64,000 bases of DNA. Source: Humibacillus xanthopallidus (GTDB lineage: Bacteria > Actinomycetota > Actinomycetes > Actinomycetales > Dermatophilaceae). The position numbers and the translations under genes were made by a program. The notes under the pieces were generated by a model. The model was not told the origin of the DNA, searched no databases, and saw nothing but the letters and a program-made list of their open reading frames with translations. Positions 18,643-28,296 of the stretch are shown in pieces. The stretch is taken from the NCBI RefSeq assembly GCF_006716675.1, contig NZ_VFPM01000001.1, positions 744,001-808,000 on the forward strand, given 5' to 3'. The first letter of the stretch is position 1. Every line of letters begins with the position of its first letter.

Positions 18643-18865
18643 GCGATCTCCTCCAGGCAAGCGGGCTCCGGGCGTTGCACGGGCTGCCCGCTGGCACCGA
18701 TGCTAGCGGCGCCCCGTCGGCCCGGCAGGAGCCTGCGAAAGGTCGTCGCGGAATCACCCGTGTCAGGTGAGAGGGCGTCTTCAGCGCCGAGGCCTACACT
18801 CCCAACGAGGTCGCCCGGGGCCTCCAGCCCCGCGGCACTGGCTGATGTGGAGGGCGGCGAACGAG

Positions 18866-19555
18866 ATGGACATGGACAACGACCTCAGCGGTCCGCCCGC
18901 CGGCGAGGGCCCGCACGTTCCGGGTGCGGGCAACGCCTCCCCGGGGCCGGTGTCGACCAGCTTCCTCTCCCTGCCGGAGCGCAGCGACGAGGCGGAGCGC
19001 CTCTACGCCCACGATCTCGCCGACCACGGCTTCGTCATGAACCTCAGCCGGGTGTGGGCCCACGTGCCCGAGGCGCACGATGCGCTCTTCGGCCTGCTCG
19101 CCGAGATGGTCTCGGTGGCGGGCCTCACCTTCCGGCAGCGCGGCGTCCTCGTGACCTCGACCGCTCGCAGCCGAGGCGACTCCTACTGCTCGCTCGCCTG
19201 GGGAGCCCGACTCGCGGCCGCGGCGGGCGACGACGTGGCCGAGGCCGTGCTCGCCGCCGAGGACGCCGAGCTCGACGCCACCGACCGGGCCCTCGCGCAG
19301 TGGGCACGCGCTGTCGCCACCGACCCCAACGCCATCACCGCCGCCGACGTGGAGCCGCTGCGCCGAGCCGGCTTCGACGACCGGCAGATCTTCGCGATCA
19401 CGACGTTCGTCGCGCTGCGGCTCGCCTTCTCGACGGTCAACGACGCCCTGGGCGCCCAGCCCGACCGTCAGCTCGTCGACGATGCGCCGGCCGTCGTGCG
19501 CGAGGGCATCTCGTGGGGACGTGAGCCGGCCGCGCACCCGTCGGCCACCTCCTGA
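18866..19555 (+). CDS. AhpD-like / carboxymuconolactone-decarboxylase-fold protein
   Basis: 229 residues from ATG 18866, chosen because GGAGGG lies 11 nt upstream; ATG 18845 is an alternative that adds seven residues. The helical core resembles the AhpD/peroxidase-related fold: YAHDLADHGFVMNLSRVWAHVPEAHDALFGLLAEMV, then LTFRQRGVLVTSTARSRGDSYCSLAWG, with a single active-site-like Cys rather than the CxxC of AhpD. DDRQIFAITTFVALRLAFSTVNDALGAQPD is the closing helix pair typical of the family. It may be a thiol peroxidase-associated protein; with one Cys, catalysis may need a partner or be lost (inference). A likely -10 (TACACT, 18795-18800) precedes it. Confidence 0.65.
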   Translation: MDMDNDLSGPPAGEGPHVPGAGNASPGPVSTSFLSLPERSDEAERLYAHDLADHGFVMNLSRVWAHVPEAHDALFGLLAEMVSVAGLTFRQRGVLVTSTARSRGDSYCSLAWGARLAAAAGDDVAEAVLAAEDAELDATDRALAQWARAVATDPNAITAADVEPLRRAGFDDRQIFAITTFVALRLAFSTVNDALGAQPDRQLVDDAPAVVREGISWGREPAAHPSATS

Positions 19556-19632
19556 TCCGACCGCACGGAGCGGGGTGACGGCGCGGGTGATGATGCGGGC
19601 GACGGCCCAGGCGAGGGCGCCGGTGACGGGAC

Positions 19633-20325
19633 TCAGGCGACCGCGACGCCGCGAAGGAGGGCAAGGTAGTCGGTCGTGGGGCGCACTCCGGTGAGGGCGG
19701 CATACCCGTTGGCGAGGATGAACGGGGTCGCCGTCACGCCCATCCCGCGGGCCCGGGCCTCGTCGTCTCGCACGCGGTCGGCGTAGCTGTCGGAGGCGAG
19801 CACGGCGGAGACGCGACGCTCGTCCATGCCGCACTCGGCCGAGAGCCTCTGGAGGACCTCGTGGTCATCGAGCGCGAGACCCTCGCGGAAGTGCGCCGAC
19901 AGGAAGCGCTCAACCGCGGCCGACTGAAGGGCCGGGCCACCCATCTCGTGGGCGAGGGCGCAGAGGCGGTGCGCGTCGAAGGTGTTGGCGCGCACGGCTG
20001 CGTCGAGGTCGAAGACGAGGTCGTCGGCCTGAGCCTCCTCGCTCGCCCGCGCCGTCATGAGGCGGCCACCCTCGAGGTCTCCGCCGTACTTCTCACCGAG
20101 GTGCTGGGCCACGGGGACCGCTCCGCCGATGGGCACGCCGGGGTCGAGCTGGAAGGCGTGCAGGTGCAGCGTCACGTCGTGCGGACGCTCAAAGGCCGCG
20201 ATGGCGTGCTCCACCCGGTGCTTGGCGATCCACGACCACGGGCACACGAGGTCGACCCACAGGTCGAGCTCGATGCGGGTCGTGGAGTCGGCGGCCGGCT
20301 GGTTCGTCGTCATCTCCTCAGTCAA
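19633..20325 (-). CDS. DsbA-family FrnE-like oxidoreductase with CPWS motif
   Basis: About 230 residues; TTG 20325 has a GGGAG-type ribosome site, while ATG 20313 would have its purine-rich stretch too close. The fold is thioredoxin-like with a DsbA helical insert: LDLWVDLVCPWSWIAKHRVEHAI carries the active-site helix as CPWS, lacking the second Cys of CPWC. The cis-Pro loop is MGVTATPFILANGYAALTGVRP. FrnE-type members are cytoplasmic and are annotated as polyketide or isomerase-type oxidoreductases. There is no signal peptide. Loss of the resolving Cys suggests a glutathione/mycothiol-S-transferase-like or isomerase role rather than a disulfide donor (inference). Confidence 0.78.
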   Translation of the reverse strand: MTEEMTTNQPAADSTTRIELDLWVDLVCPWSWIAKHRVEHAIAAFERPHDVTLHLHAFQLDPGVPIGGAVPVAQHLGEKYGGDLEGGRLMTARASEEAQADDLVFDLDAAVRANTFDAHRLCALAHEMGGPALQSAAVERFLSAHFREGLALDDHEVLQRLSAECGMDERRVSAVLASDSYADRVRDDEARARGMGVTATPFILANGYAALTGVRPTTDYLALLRGVAVA

Positions 20326-20380
20326 CCACGCTCCCGTGACGCTCCCCCTGCCGTGCTGCGCCCTCGCCCGGGGCAGACGG

Positions 20381-20414
20381 GTAGAGCCCCCGAGCGGGTG
20401 CTCGGGGGCTCTAC
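20381..20414 (-). terminator. 15-bp perfect terminator hairpin after the NlpC/P60 gene
   Basis: GTAGAGCCCCCGAGC (20381-20395) pairs exactly with 20400-20414 around the loop GGGT. It lies 100 nt beyond the stop of the NlpC/P60 gene and before the FrnE-like gene on the same strand. Confidence 0.7.
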
Positions 20415-20424
20415 CTGGTGGCTG

Positions 20425-20462
20425 TGCTCAGTGGCCGTTCTCAGTGGCCGTGCTCAGTGGCC
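20425..20462. repeat. Three 13-bp tandem repeats (GTGCTCAGTGGCC)
   Basis: Three adjacent copies of GTGCTCAGTGGCC, the middle one with a single change (GTTCTCAGTGGCC). They sit between the hairpin and the stop of the NlpC/P60 gene, in transcribed but untranslated sequence. No function is apparent. Confidence 0.6.
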
Positions 20463-20515
20463 ATGCTGCGGACGAGAGGTCCGTGGGTGCGCCCGGTGGG
20501 ACGCGAAGGACCGGC

Positions 20516-21325
20516 TCAGAAGCGGCCGTAGCCCGACGGGGTCGTCCAGATGGAGTGGTAGCCGATCGTCGTGCCGGGGCGCTGCGCGTCGATCATCGTG
20601 CCCGGGCTCACGTAGATGCCCACGTGGTAGACGGGGTAGCCGAAGAAGACGAGGTCGCCGGGGCGGGGGCTCGACACCGGGGTGGCGGCCGCCTTCTGGG
20701 CGGAGGCCGTGCGCGGGATGCTGATGCCGGCCTGGCGGTAGACGTAGGACGTGAGGCCGGAGCAGTCGAAGCCGCTCGGCGTCGTGCCGCCGTAGACGTA
20801 GGGCACACCGAACATCGACTTCGCGATGCCGACGATGCCCGAGGCGCTGGGGGCCGGGTCCGGCAGAGCGGTGCGGGTGGTGCTGCGCGACGCGGTGGCT
20901 GTCGTGCGGTTGGCGGCGGCCGCACGGGCTGCGGCGAGATCCTCGGCAGCCTTGGCCTTGGCCTCCTTGCGCTGCGTCTCGACCTGGACGTCCTTGATGA
21001 CGAGCGGCTTGACCGCGGTCGTCTTGGACGCCGGCTTCGCGACGAAGCCGATCGAGGACAGGGCCGAGGGGGCCTGGACGGAGCCGGCCTGCGGACCGAC
21101 CACGGCGGGCGCGGTGGTGGTGGCGGCGTCGGCTGCCACGGCCGGGCCGGAGCCCTCGGCCGCGTTGGCGGTGCCGGCGAACGACGCAACGAGGCCGCCA
21201 GAGGCAGCGACGATGGCGGCGCCCTTGACGGCCGGCTGAGCGGATTCCTTGGCAATGGTCTTCAGCTCTGACATCGCGCTGAAGCGACCGGGGGCGCGGT
21301 GGCGCCCGGGAATGTTCTGAGCCAC
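20516..21325 (-). CDS. Secreted NlpC/P60 peptidoglycan hydrolase
   Basis: 269 residues from GTG 21325, with a GAGAGG ribosome site 6-7 nt upstream; starts further up would translate the riboswitch. The first ~55 residues are a long signal region ending in a hydrophobic stretch and an AxA site (SFAGTANA). Then comes an Ala/Thr-rich linker with a Lys/Arg/Ala coiled segment (~110-150). Residues ~165-269 are NlpC/P60 with catalytic Cys in FDCSGLTSYVY (~187) and His in YHVGIYV (~236). Such enzymes cleave the gamma-D-Glu-diaminopimelate bond of wall peptides. Control by a c-di-AMP riboswitch upstream agrees with known actinobacterial wall hydrolases. Confidence 0.9.
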   Translation of the reverse strand: MAQNIPGRHRAPGRFSAMSELKTIAKESAQPAVKGAAIVAASGGLVASFAGTANAAEGSGPAVAADAATTTAPAVVGPQAGSVQAPSALSSIGFVAKPASKTTAVKPLVIKDVQVETQRKEAKAKAAEDLAAARAAAANRTTATASRSTTRTALPDPAPSASGIVGIAKSMFGVPYVYGGTTPSGFDCSGLTSYVYRQAGISIPRTASAQKAAATPVSSPRPGDLVFFGYPVYHVGIYVSPGTMIDAQRPGTTIGYHSIWTTPSGYGRF

Positions 21326-21334
21326 GTTTGACCT

Positions 21335-21485
21335 CTCGACGCCTACGAGGTGAGCTGTCGGGTTCGGGCTGGAGGAATCTCGCCCGGCCTTCGCTCGGAC
21401 CTTGCGGTCCACGGAGGGCTTCACCCCGAGAACGTCTCTCGACGCTCGGAAAGAGTGGTTCCCCCGCTCCTGCCATGCGGGTTCG
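21335..21485 (-). ncRNA. c-di-AMP riboswitch (ydaO-yuaA type)
   Basis: On the minus strand the leader contains the conserved blocks of the ydaO motif: GGAGCGGGGGAACCAC (21456-21471), GGGGTGAAGCC (near 21417-21427), and the 3' core GAACCCGACAGCTCACC followed by TCGTAGGCG (21340-21365). It ends about 10 nt before the ribosome site of the NlpC/P60 gene. This class binds c-di-AMP and normally switches off wall hydrolase and potassium transport genes (established knowledge). The boundaries are approximate because the helices were matched by eye. Confidence 0.85.
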
Positions 21486-21562
21486 TGCCGAGCCCAGAAT
21501 CGGTGGCAGGACTAGGCGGTCCGACCCGGGGCACTCACTCGACGGGGAGAGCGAGTGGGCCA

Positions 21563-21591
21563 ACCGTACCCAACTCGGTGGGGCTTGTCAC
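21563..21591 (-). promoter_or_regulatory. Sigma-A-type promoter of the riboswitch/NlpC transcript
   Basis: On the minus strand GTGACA (-35, 21591-21586) and TACGGT (-10, 21568-21563) are separated by 17 nt. This places the RNA start near 21556, upstream of the c-di-AMP aptamer. With the riboswitch it explains most of the 340-nt gap between the NlpC/P60 start and the IdeR stop. Confidence 0.6.
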
Positions 21592-21665
21592 GTTGGCGTC
21601 CACACCATTTTCCGCACTGTTTGCCCGGTTCGGCCCAGGCACGAAAGCGGACCAATCAGGACCGA

Positions 21666-22361
21666 TCAGGCGCTCTGGCAGAAGACGTGCTGGGCGATGT
21701 CGGCGGGCAGCGACACCCCCGTCTCACGCTCGCCCCCCTCGCGCACGGCGACGACACGGCCACCTTGGCGCACGACCTCGACACGCGCACCCGGCACGAC
21801 GCCGGCGCTCGTCAGCAGCGAGAGCGCCTCGGGGTCGACCTGCACGGGCTCTCCGATGCGCCGGATCGTCACGACCCGGGCCACCTCGTCGACCGTCTCG
21901 GTGAGGGTGGTGAGGCCGGTGAGGAAGTCGCCGCCGCCGTCGACCCCGAGCTCGTGAAGCCCCGGGATGGGGTTGCCGTAGGGAGACTCGAGGCCGTCGC
22001 CGATGAGGCCGAGGATCTTGCGCTCGACCTTCTCGGACATGACGTGCTCCCACCGGCACGCCTCGTCGTGGGCGTACTCCCACTCGAGTCCGATGACGTC
22101 GACGAGCAGCCGCTCGGCGAGCCGGTGCTTGCGCATGACACGGGTGGCGAGCAGCCGGCCCTCGCCGGACAGCTCGAGGTGGCGGTCGCCCGAGACGGCG
22201 ACGAGCCCGTCGCGCTCCATGCGCGCCACGGTCTGCGACACGGTCGGACCGGAGTGGCCGAGACGCTCGGCGATGCGGGCCCGCAGGGGGACGATGCCCT
22301 CTTCCTCGAGCTCGTAGATCGTGCGCAGGTACATCTCGGTGGTGTCGATCAGGTCCGTCAC
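21666..22361 (-). CDS. ideR: Iron-dependent repressor, DtxR/IdeR family
   Basis: 231 residues, GTG start at 22361. The N-terminal winged helix (DTTEMYLRTIYELEEEGIVPLRARIAERLGHSGPTVSQTV) is that of DtxR/IdeR. The primary metal site is visible in EACRWEH (~100-106), equivalent to Cys102, Glu105 and His106 of DtxR; HRLAERLLVDVIGLEWEYAHDEA is the dimer helix. The C-terminus is the SH3-like FeoA domain. With ferrous iron it represses iron-uptake genes and activates iron storage. The window itself holds one candidate target, the Cys-rich gene at 45069 with an IdeR box, and a ferritin gene. Length is typical for IdeR (230). Confidence 0.92.
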   Translation of the reverse strand: MTDLIDTTEMYLRTIYELEEEGIVPLRARIAERLGHSGPTVSQTVARMERDGLVAVSGDRHLELSGEGRLLATRVMRKHRLAERLLVDVIGLEWEYAHDEACRWEHVMSEKVERKILGLIGDGLESPYGNPIPGLHELGVDGGGDFLTGLTTLTETVDEVARVVTIRRIGEPVQVDPEALSLLTSAGVVPGARVEVVRQGGRVVAVREGGERETGVSLPADIAQHVFCQSA

Positions 22362-22399
22362 GGTCCTACCCTCTCAGAATCCCGGAGCGTCATCCGCCC

Positions 22400-23617
22400 T
22401 CACGTCCGGCGGACGGTGGGGTCGTGGCGTGGCACCCAGACGCGCAGCCAGCCGGCGCCCACGAGGGCACCGGCTCCCAGCACGACGGACGAGGCGCCCA
22501 GCGACATGATGGCGGTCAGGGCTGACAACGCCAACGGGCCGGCAGCCCTTCCCACGTCGGCGCAGAGGCGCCAGCCCCCGAGGAACTGGGCCCGGGCGTC
22601 GTCGGGTGAGGCGTCGGCCCCGAGCGTCATGATGAGCCCCGCGCCGAGCCCGTTGCCGACGCCGAGGACCGTGGCCGCCGCCGTGACCGCGACGAGCGTC
22701 GTCGCGAGGGGCAGCAGCATCATGCCGAGACCGAGGACCACCATGCTCGGCACGGCGGCGGCGACCCGGCCGAAGCGGTCCATGAGCCAGCCCGAGGGGT
22801 AGAAGAGCGCCATGTCGAGCGCACCGGCGACGCCGAAGACGAGCGAGGTCTGCGCCGGCGAGAAGCCCACCGACTCGGCCCACAGCGGCACGAGGGCCTC
22901 ACGGATGGCGCGCGCTCCGGCGACGCTCATCGCCCCGGTGCCGAGGGTCAGCAGCACGTAGCGGTGCCGCATCAGCACCGAGGCGACCGACAGGGGCGCC
23001 GCTCCGGTGGCCACGTGGTGTGTCGCCGCGGTGATGTCGGGAGCGAGCAGCACGAGGACGAAGGCACAGACGCTCGCGATGCCGCCGACGAGGTAGGCCG
23101 ACTCGATCCCCCACCGCGCGACGACGAGCGCGCCGATGAACGGCCCGATGAAGTAGCCGATGCGGTGCACCCCGCCGAGCGTCGAGAGAGCGCGGGCGCG
23201 CATCGCCACCGGGACCGCCTCGGTGAGGTAGGCCTGCCGGGCGAGGCCGAAGAGCGAGCCGGCCAGGCCGATGACGAAGACGCCGACGAAGAGCACCGCG
23301 AGAGACCCGGCGAGCGCCGCCACGAGCATCCCGACCGCCTCGACGACGGCGGCGACGAGCAGCGCCCGGCGTTCGCCGATGCGCGCCGCGAGGGCTCCGG
23401 ACGGCAGGTCACCGACGAGCTGGCCCACGCCGACGGCGGCGACGAGCAGCGCCGCGACCCCGACGGAGGCCCCGAGGTCGCGCGCCGAGACCGCGATGAT
23501 CGGCGAGACGGCGCCCGCGCCGGTCGAGCCGAGCAGCGTCGGTCCATAGGCTGAGACGGCGACCGCGCGCAGCCAGCCGCCCGGCTCCTCCCCGCGCGTC
23601 TGGTCCGTCTCGGTCAC
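22400..23617 (-). CDS. MFS transporter
   Basis: 405 residues from GTG 23617, which has TAGGGT 8 nt upstream (possible leaderless start); an extended reading to 23926 would overlap the divergent gene and codes an atypical sequence. About twelve hydrophobic segments are visible. The loop 2-3 motif is DLPSGALAARIGERRALL, a variant of the MFS G-x-L-a-D-r-x-G-r-k-x-x-l signature, repeated in the second half as PSGWLMDRFGRVAA. This resembles the DHA1/sugar efflux groups. The substrate cannot be told from sequence. It is downstream of no other gene and ends 38 nt before the ideR start on the same strand. Confidence 0.85.
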   Translation of the reverse strand: MTETDQTRGEEPGGWLRAVAVSAYGPTLLGSTGAGAVSPIIAVSARDLGASVGVAALLVAAVGVGQLVGDLPSGALAARIGERRALLVAAVVEAVGMLVAALAGSLAVLFVGVFVIGLAGSLFGLARQAYLTEAVPVAMRARALSTLGGVHRIGYFIGPFIGALVVARWGIESAYLVGGIASVCAFVLVLLAPDITAATHHVATGAAPLSVASVLMRHRYVLLTLGTGAMSVAGARAIREALVPLWAESVGFSPAQTSLVFGVAGALDMALFYPSGWLMDRFGRVAAAVPSMVVLGLGMMLLPLATTLVAVTAAATVLGVGNGLGAGLIMTLGADASPDDARAQFLGGWRLCADVGRAAGPLALSALTAIMSLGASSVVLGAGALVGAGWLRVWVPRHDPTVRRT

Positions 23618-23648
23618 GCCACGAGACCCTAACGATTGGGCATCTCGG

Positions 23649-24848
23649 GTGGCCGCTCCGGTCGGCCGGCGAAACGATGATGACGTGGCCGGGATCCCCT
23701 GGACGGGCCCCCTGAGGGCGGGTGAGGTGGCGTCGGTCCCGACGTCCGCCGGCCCCGTCGTGCCCGAGATGGGCACCCCCTCGCCGGACGCCCCGTCGGC
23801 CCCGCGGCCCCCGACGACGTATGCCGTCTCGCCCGTCAGCGGCAACCGCCCGGGCCTCATGGGCGTGGCCGTCGGGGTGTCCGTCCTCTCGCTCGCCCTG
23901 TCGGTCGTCGCGCCGATGGCGACCATCGTGCTCGGCCTCGTCTTCTTCGGGATCCTGTCGGCGACCCTCTCCTTCCGCTACCTCCTGGGGCGCTTCGCCG
24001 CCCTGCTCGACCCCGCCTTCGCCCGAGTGCTCGTCGTGCTCATCACGGGAGTGGCCCTGAGCGGCCTCCTCACGCGCCTCGTGGGTCGCCCGGCCGAGCT
24101 CCTTGCGATCACGCTCGGCTACGGCGTGCTGGCCGCGGGCGTGTGGCGTTGGCCCGGAAGGACGCGGCGGATCGTGGCCTGGGCCGTGCTCGCGGCCGCG
24201 CTCGCGCTGTCACTCGGCTTCCCGGCATACCACCTCGTCGTGCTCGGCCACCTGCTCGCCCTGACCCCGCTCGGCTTCCTCTGGGAGTGGTCGCGGGGCG
24301 TGCGGGACGCGAGGGGGCGGCGGCGCTTCCGGGGCGCGCTGCTCCTCGGCTACGTCGGCGTGCCGGTGCTGCTGCTGAGCGGCGCGCTCGACCGGTGGCT
24401 GTCGATGAGCCCCGGTCAGGTGCGCAGCGTCGTCGGCGACGGTCGGGCCATCCTGCAGCTCACGACCCTGCCGGGCACCGAGGGCACCCCGCTCGCCGCG
24501 CGCCTGCTCGCCGTCTCGGCCTTCCTCGGCACGCTGGGGTATGCCGCGTGGATCGTCTTCTTCCCCCGCGCGGCCCCCGAGGCGACCCAGGCCGTGGAGG
24601 AGCGGCTGCCGTGGGCGACGCCGCCTCGGGTGTGGGCGGGCGCGTTCACGGCCGGCGCGGGGCTCGCGGTCGTCTTCACGCTCGACTTCGGCCGGGCCGC
24701 CGCGGTGCTCGGAGCCGTCAGCTCCTACCCGGTGCTCCTCGGGGTCGCCCTGCTCGTCGTACTGGCCGGATCCGTCGGGCGGGAAAAGGTCTTGCCCGGG
24801 GCTGCGGAGTCGACGTACGGTGCTCGAACCGAACCCGAAGGGAGGTGA
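23649..24848 (+). CDS. Polytopic membrane protein of unknown function
   Basis: Up to 399 residues; GTG 23649 and GTG 23685 are both possible starts and neither has a clear ribosome site. After a proline-rich cytoplasmic N-terminus of ~65 residues there are about ten hydrophobic helices (for example GVAVGVSVLSLALSVVAPMATIVLGLVFFGIL), with a soluble loop around 245-285. I do not recognise the family. It diverges from the MFS gene across 31 nt, so the two promoters overlap. Its 3' end contains the promoter of the next small transcript. Confidence 0.65.
   Translation: MAAPVGRRNDDDVAGIPWTGPLRAGEVASVPTSAGPVVPEMGTPSPDAPSAPRPPTTYAVSPVSGNRPGLMGVAVGVSVLSLALSVVAPMATIVLGLVFFGILSATLSFRYLLGRFAALLDPAFARVLVVLITGVALSGLLTRLVGRPAELLAITLGYGVLAAGVWRWPGRTRRIVAWAVLAAALALSLGFPAYHLVVLGHLLALTPLGFLWEWSRGVRDARGRRRFRGALLLGYVGVPVLLLSGALDRWLSMSPGQVRSVVGDGRAILQLTTLPGTEGTPLAARLLAVSAFLGTLGYAAWIVFFPRAAPEATQAVEERLPWATPPRVWAGAFTAGAGLAVVFTLDFGRAAAVLGAVSSYPVLLGVALLVVLAGSVGREKVLPGAAESTYGARTEPEGR
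24792..24821 (+). promoter_or_regulatory. Promoter inside the 3' end of the membrane-protein gene
   Basis: TTGCCC (24792-24797) and TACGGT (24816-24821) are spaced by 18 nt, a good sigma-A pair. It would start RNA near 24828, just before the GGAGGTGATCC ribosome site of the micro-ORF. Confidence 0.5.
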
Positions 24849-24895
24849 TCCGAGAAGTGATTTCTTCCGGAACGTGTGAGGTGGCCGCGCGCTAG
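24846..24895 (+). CDS. Micro-ORF of 12-16 residues with its own promoter and terminator
   Basis: The reading frame gives MIREVISSGTCEVAAR from GTG 24846 or MISSGTCEVAAR from GTG 24857. GGAGGTGATCC at 24841-24851 is an unusually long match to the 16S anti-Shine-Dalgarno sequence and favours the second start (11-nt spacing). The ORF lies between a TTGCCC-18-TACGGT promoter and a hairpin at 24926-24956, and the next gene is convergent, so nothing else on this strand is served by it. It could be a short peptide gene, or an attenuator-like RNA whose single Cys codon matters. The function is unknown. Confidence 0.45.
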
Positions 24896-24925
24896 TCGCG
24901 TCCCCACCAGCACCCCAGGATGAAG

Positions 24926-24956
24926 CAGGGCAGTCCGAACCGGTCGGGCTGCCCTG
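24926..24956 (+). terminator. Terminator hairpin after the micro-ORF
   Basis: CAGGGCAG (24926-24933) pairs with CTGCCCTG (24949-24956), extended by CCG/CGG after one mismatch, followed by TTCCTGTGT. It lies between the micro-ORF and the convergent pdxH and may serve both strands. Confidence 0.6.
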
Positions 24957-24992
24957 TTCCTGTGTCCGGGTGGCCGTGGCCGGTGGCTCAGG

Positions 24993-25703
24993 TCAGGGCT
25001 GGCGGCGCGACATCGTCCATGCGGAGGGGTCGGCAAGGTCGCCGGCGCCGGTGCGCGTGAAGACGATGCGGTCGTGCAGGCGGTTGCGCCGGCCGGCCCA
25101 GAACTCCACCTCGTCGCACTCGATGCGCCAGCCGCCCCAGAAGTCCGGAACGGGCACCTCCTGCTCGCCGTCCTCGGGGAAGCGAGCGAGCACCTCGGCC
25201 CACTTGGCCTCGAGCGCCGCGCGGTCGGGTGCGGGCCGCGACTGGTCCGAGGCCCAGGCGGACAGCCGCGAGCCGTAGGGCCGGGAGTCGAAGTAGGCCT
25301 CCACCTCGTCGCGTCCGATGAGCCGCGCCGTGCCGCGGAAGCGGATCGCCCGATAGAGCGAGGGCCACGTGAGGGCAGCAGCGATGCGCGGCTCGGCCGA
25401 GATCTCGACCCCCTTGGCCGACTCGAGGTTCGTCACGAAGCCGGGGCCGCGCTCGTCGAAGAAGCGCATGAGGACGGTGCGCACGTTGGGCGCACCGTCG
25501 GCGTCGACGGTCGCCACCGACAGGGCCGTCGGCTCCGGCACGTCGGCGCGCTCGTGCGACGCGGCGACGGCGGCATCGACCCAGGCTCGCGCCTGGGCGT
25601 AGGGCGAGTCGGACACCTCCGACTCGACGAGGCCGTCGCCGGAGTAGTCGACGCGGCGCACGGCAGCCAGTCCCGTGGTCTCCTCGGAGGGCACGTTGTC
25701 CAT
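24993..25703 (-). CDS. pdxH: Pyridoxamine 5'-phosphate oxidase
   Basis: 236 residues from ATG 25703. Residues ~55-236 are a full PNPOx split-barrel: TALSVATVDADGAPNVRTVLMRFFDERGPGFVTN, RAIRFRGTARLI, then RPYGSRLSAWASDQS and the C-terminal dimerisation part DFWGGWRIECDEVEFWAGRRNRLHDRIVF, all hallmark PdxH segments. It oxidises pyridoxine/pyridoxamine phosphate to PLP with FMN and oxygen. The PLP-dependent SerC lies 1.4 kb away; no operon links them. TAGTCT 6 nt before the ATG predicts a leaderless transcript. The N-terminal ~20 residues are unconserved. Confidence 0.92.
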   Translation of the reverse strand: MDNVPSEETTGLAAVRRVDYSGDGLVESEVSDSPYAQARAWVDAAVAASHERADVPEPTALSVATVDADGAPNVRTVLMRFFDERGPGFVTNLESAKGVEISAEPRIAAALTWPSLYRAIRFRGTARLIGRDEVEAYFDSRPYGSRLSAWASDQSRPAPDRAALEAKWAEVLARFPEDGEQEVPVPDFWGGWRIECDEVEFWAGRRNRLHDRIVFTRTGAGDLADPSAWTMSRRQP

Positions 25704-25709
25704 GGGCTC

Positions 25710-25715
25710 AGACTA
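25710..25715 (-). promoter_or_regulatory. -10 box (TAGTCT) of leaderless pdxH
   Basis: On the minus strand TAGTCT is followed by GAGCCC and the ATG at 25703. The overlapping plus-strand TAGGGT (25714-25719) could be a -10 box in the other direction, making a compact divergent promoter. Confidence 0.5.
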
Positions 25716-25824
25716 GGGTTGGCCGTGAGCAGGCTCGCGCCGGCGTCAGGCAGTGGCGCGTGGCCGGCGAGCGAGGTGCCGGGCCTTTCGACGAGGCTCC
25801 CGGCGCGAGGTGAGGAGTCGGACG

Positions 25825-26235
25825 ATGGCAGGCAAGGGCAAGGTCGCGATCGCGGTCACGGCGGTCAAGCTCGGGGTGAAGTACGGCCCGCAGGTCTGGG
25901 TCGCCACCCAAGCGGTGCGCGAGCCGGTCAAGGAGGCCGTCGGCAAGGCGATGTCGTCGGAGAAGGCCCGCCGCAGCGCCCTCGCCCACGCGAAGTCGCT
26001 CGCCGAGGGCAGCATCCTCAAGGTCTACAAGGGCGACGCGTCGCACTGGGTCGTCTTCAGCGCCGACGAGCCGGTCACGGTCTACCCGCCCACCGACATG
26101 CCGCTCAGCACCCTGCTCGAGCGGGCCGACCTCACCAAGCGGATCCGCGCCGACGAGAAGGTCAAGCCGACCGACCGGGCCAAGGACGCCGCCACCGCGG
26201 CCCTGCGCCGCGGCAAGCCCAACCAGGTCAACTGA
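25825..26235 (+). CDS. Small basic protein of unknown function
   Basis: 136 residues from ATG 25825 with GAGGAG 8 nt upstream. It opens with MAGKGKVAIAVTAVKLGVKYGPQVWVATQAV, an amphipathic or weakly hydrophobic segment, then a Lys/Ala-rich helical stretch and a small beta region (SILKVYKGDASHWVVFSADEPVTVYPPTDMPLSTLL). The C-terminus is rich in Lys/Asp/Ala. No catalytic motif is visible and I do not recognise the family. It is divergent from pdxH and convergent with the pentapeptide gene. Confidence 0.65.
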   Translation: MAGKGKVAIAVTAVKLGVKYGPQVWVATQAVREPVKEAVGKAMSSEKARRSALAHAKSLAEGSILKVYKGDASHWVVFSADEPVTVYPPTDMPLSTLLERADLTKRIRADEKVKPTDRAKDAATAALRRGKPNQVN

Positions 26236-26254
26236 GCGGCGGCGCCTCTCCGCG

Positions 26255-28200
<1,946 letters not shown>

Positions 28201-28228
28201 GCCACGCGGCACACCGCCTGCACGGACC

Positions 28229-28269
28229 CGAGAGGGCCAGCTCCCGTATGCCGGGTGCTGGCCCTCTCG
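28229..28269 (+). terminator. 13-bp terminator after serC, with GTATGCC in the loop
   Basis: CGAGAGGGCCAGC (28229-28241) pairs with GCTGGCCCTCTCG (28257-28269). The 15-nt loop contains GTATGCC, flanked by a CCCG/CGGG inner stem. The next gene, ferritin, is convergent. Confidence 0.75.
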
Positions 28270-28296
28270 TCGTGGTGGCCTCGCGCGGGTGGTGCG

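Noticed and set aside
15725-18706. Open frame of 993 codons on the plus strand opposite the phosphodiesterase gene
   Set aside because: The minus-strand protein has clear membrane and phosphatase motifs; the plus translation is Asp/Arg/Gly repeats only.
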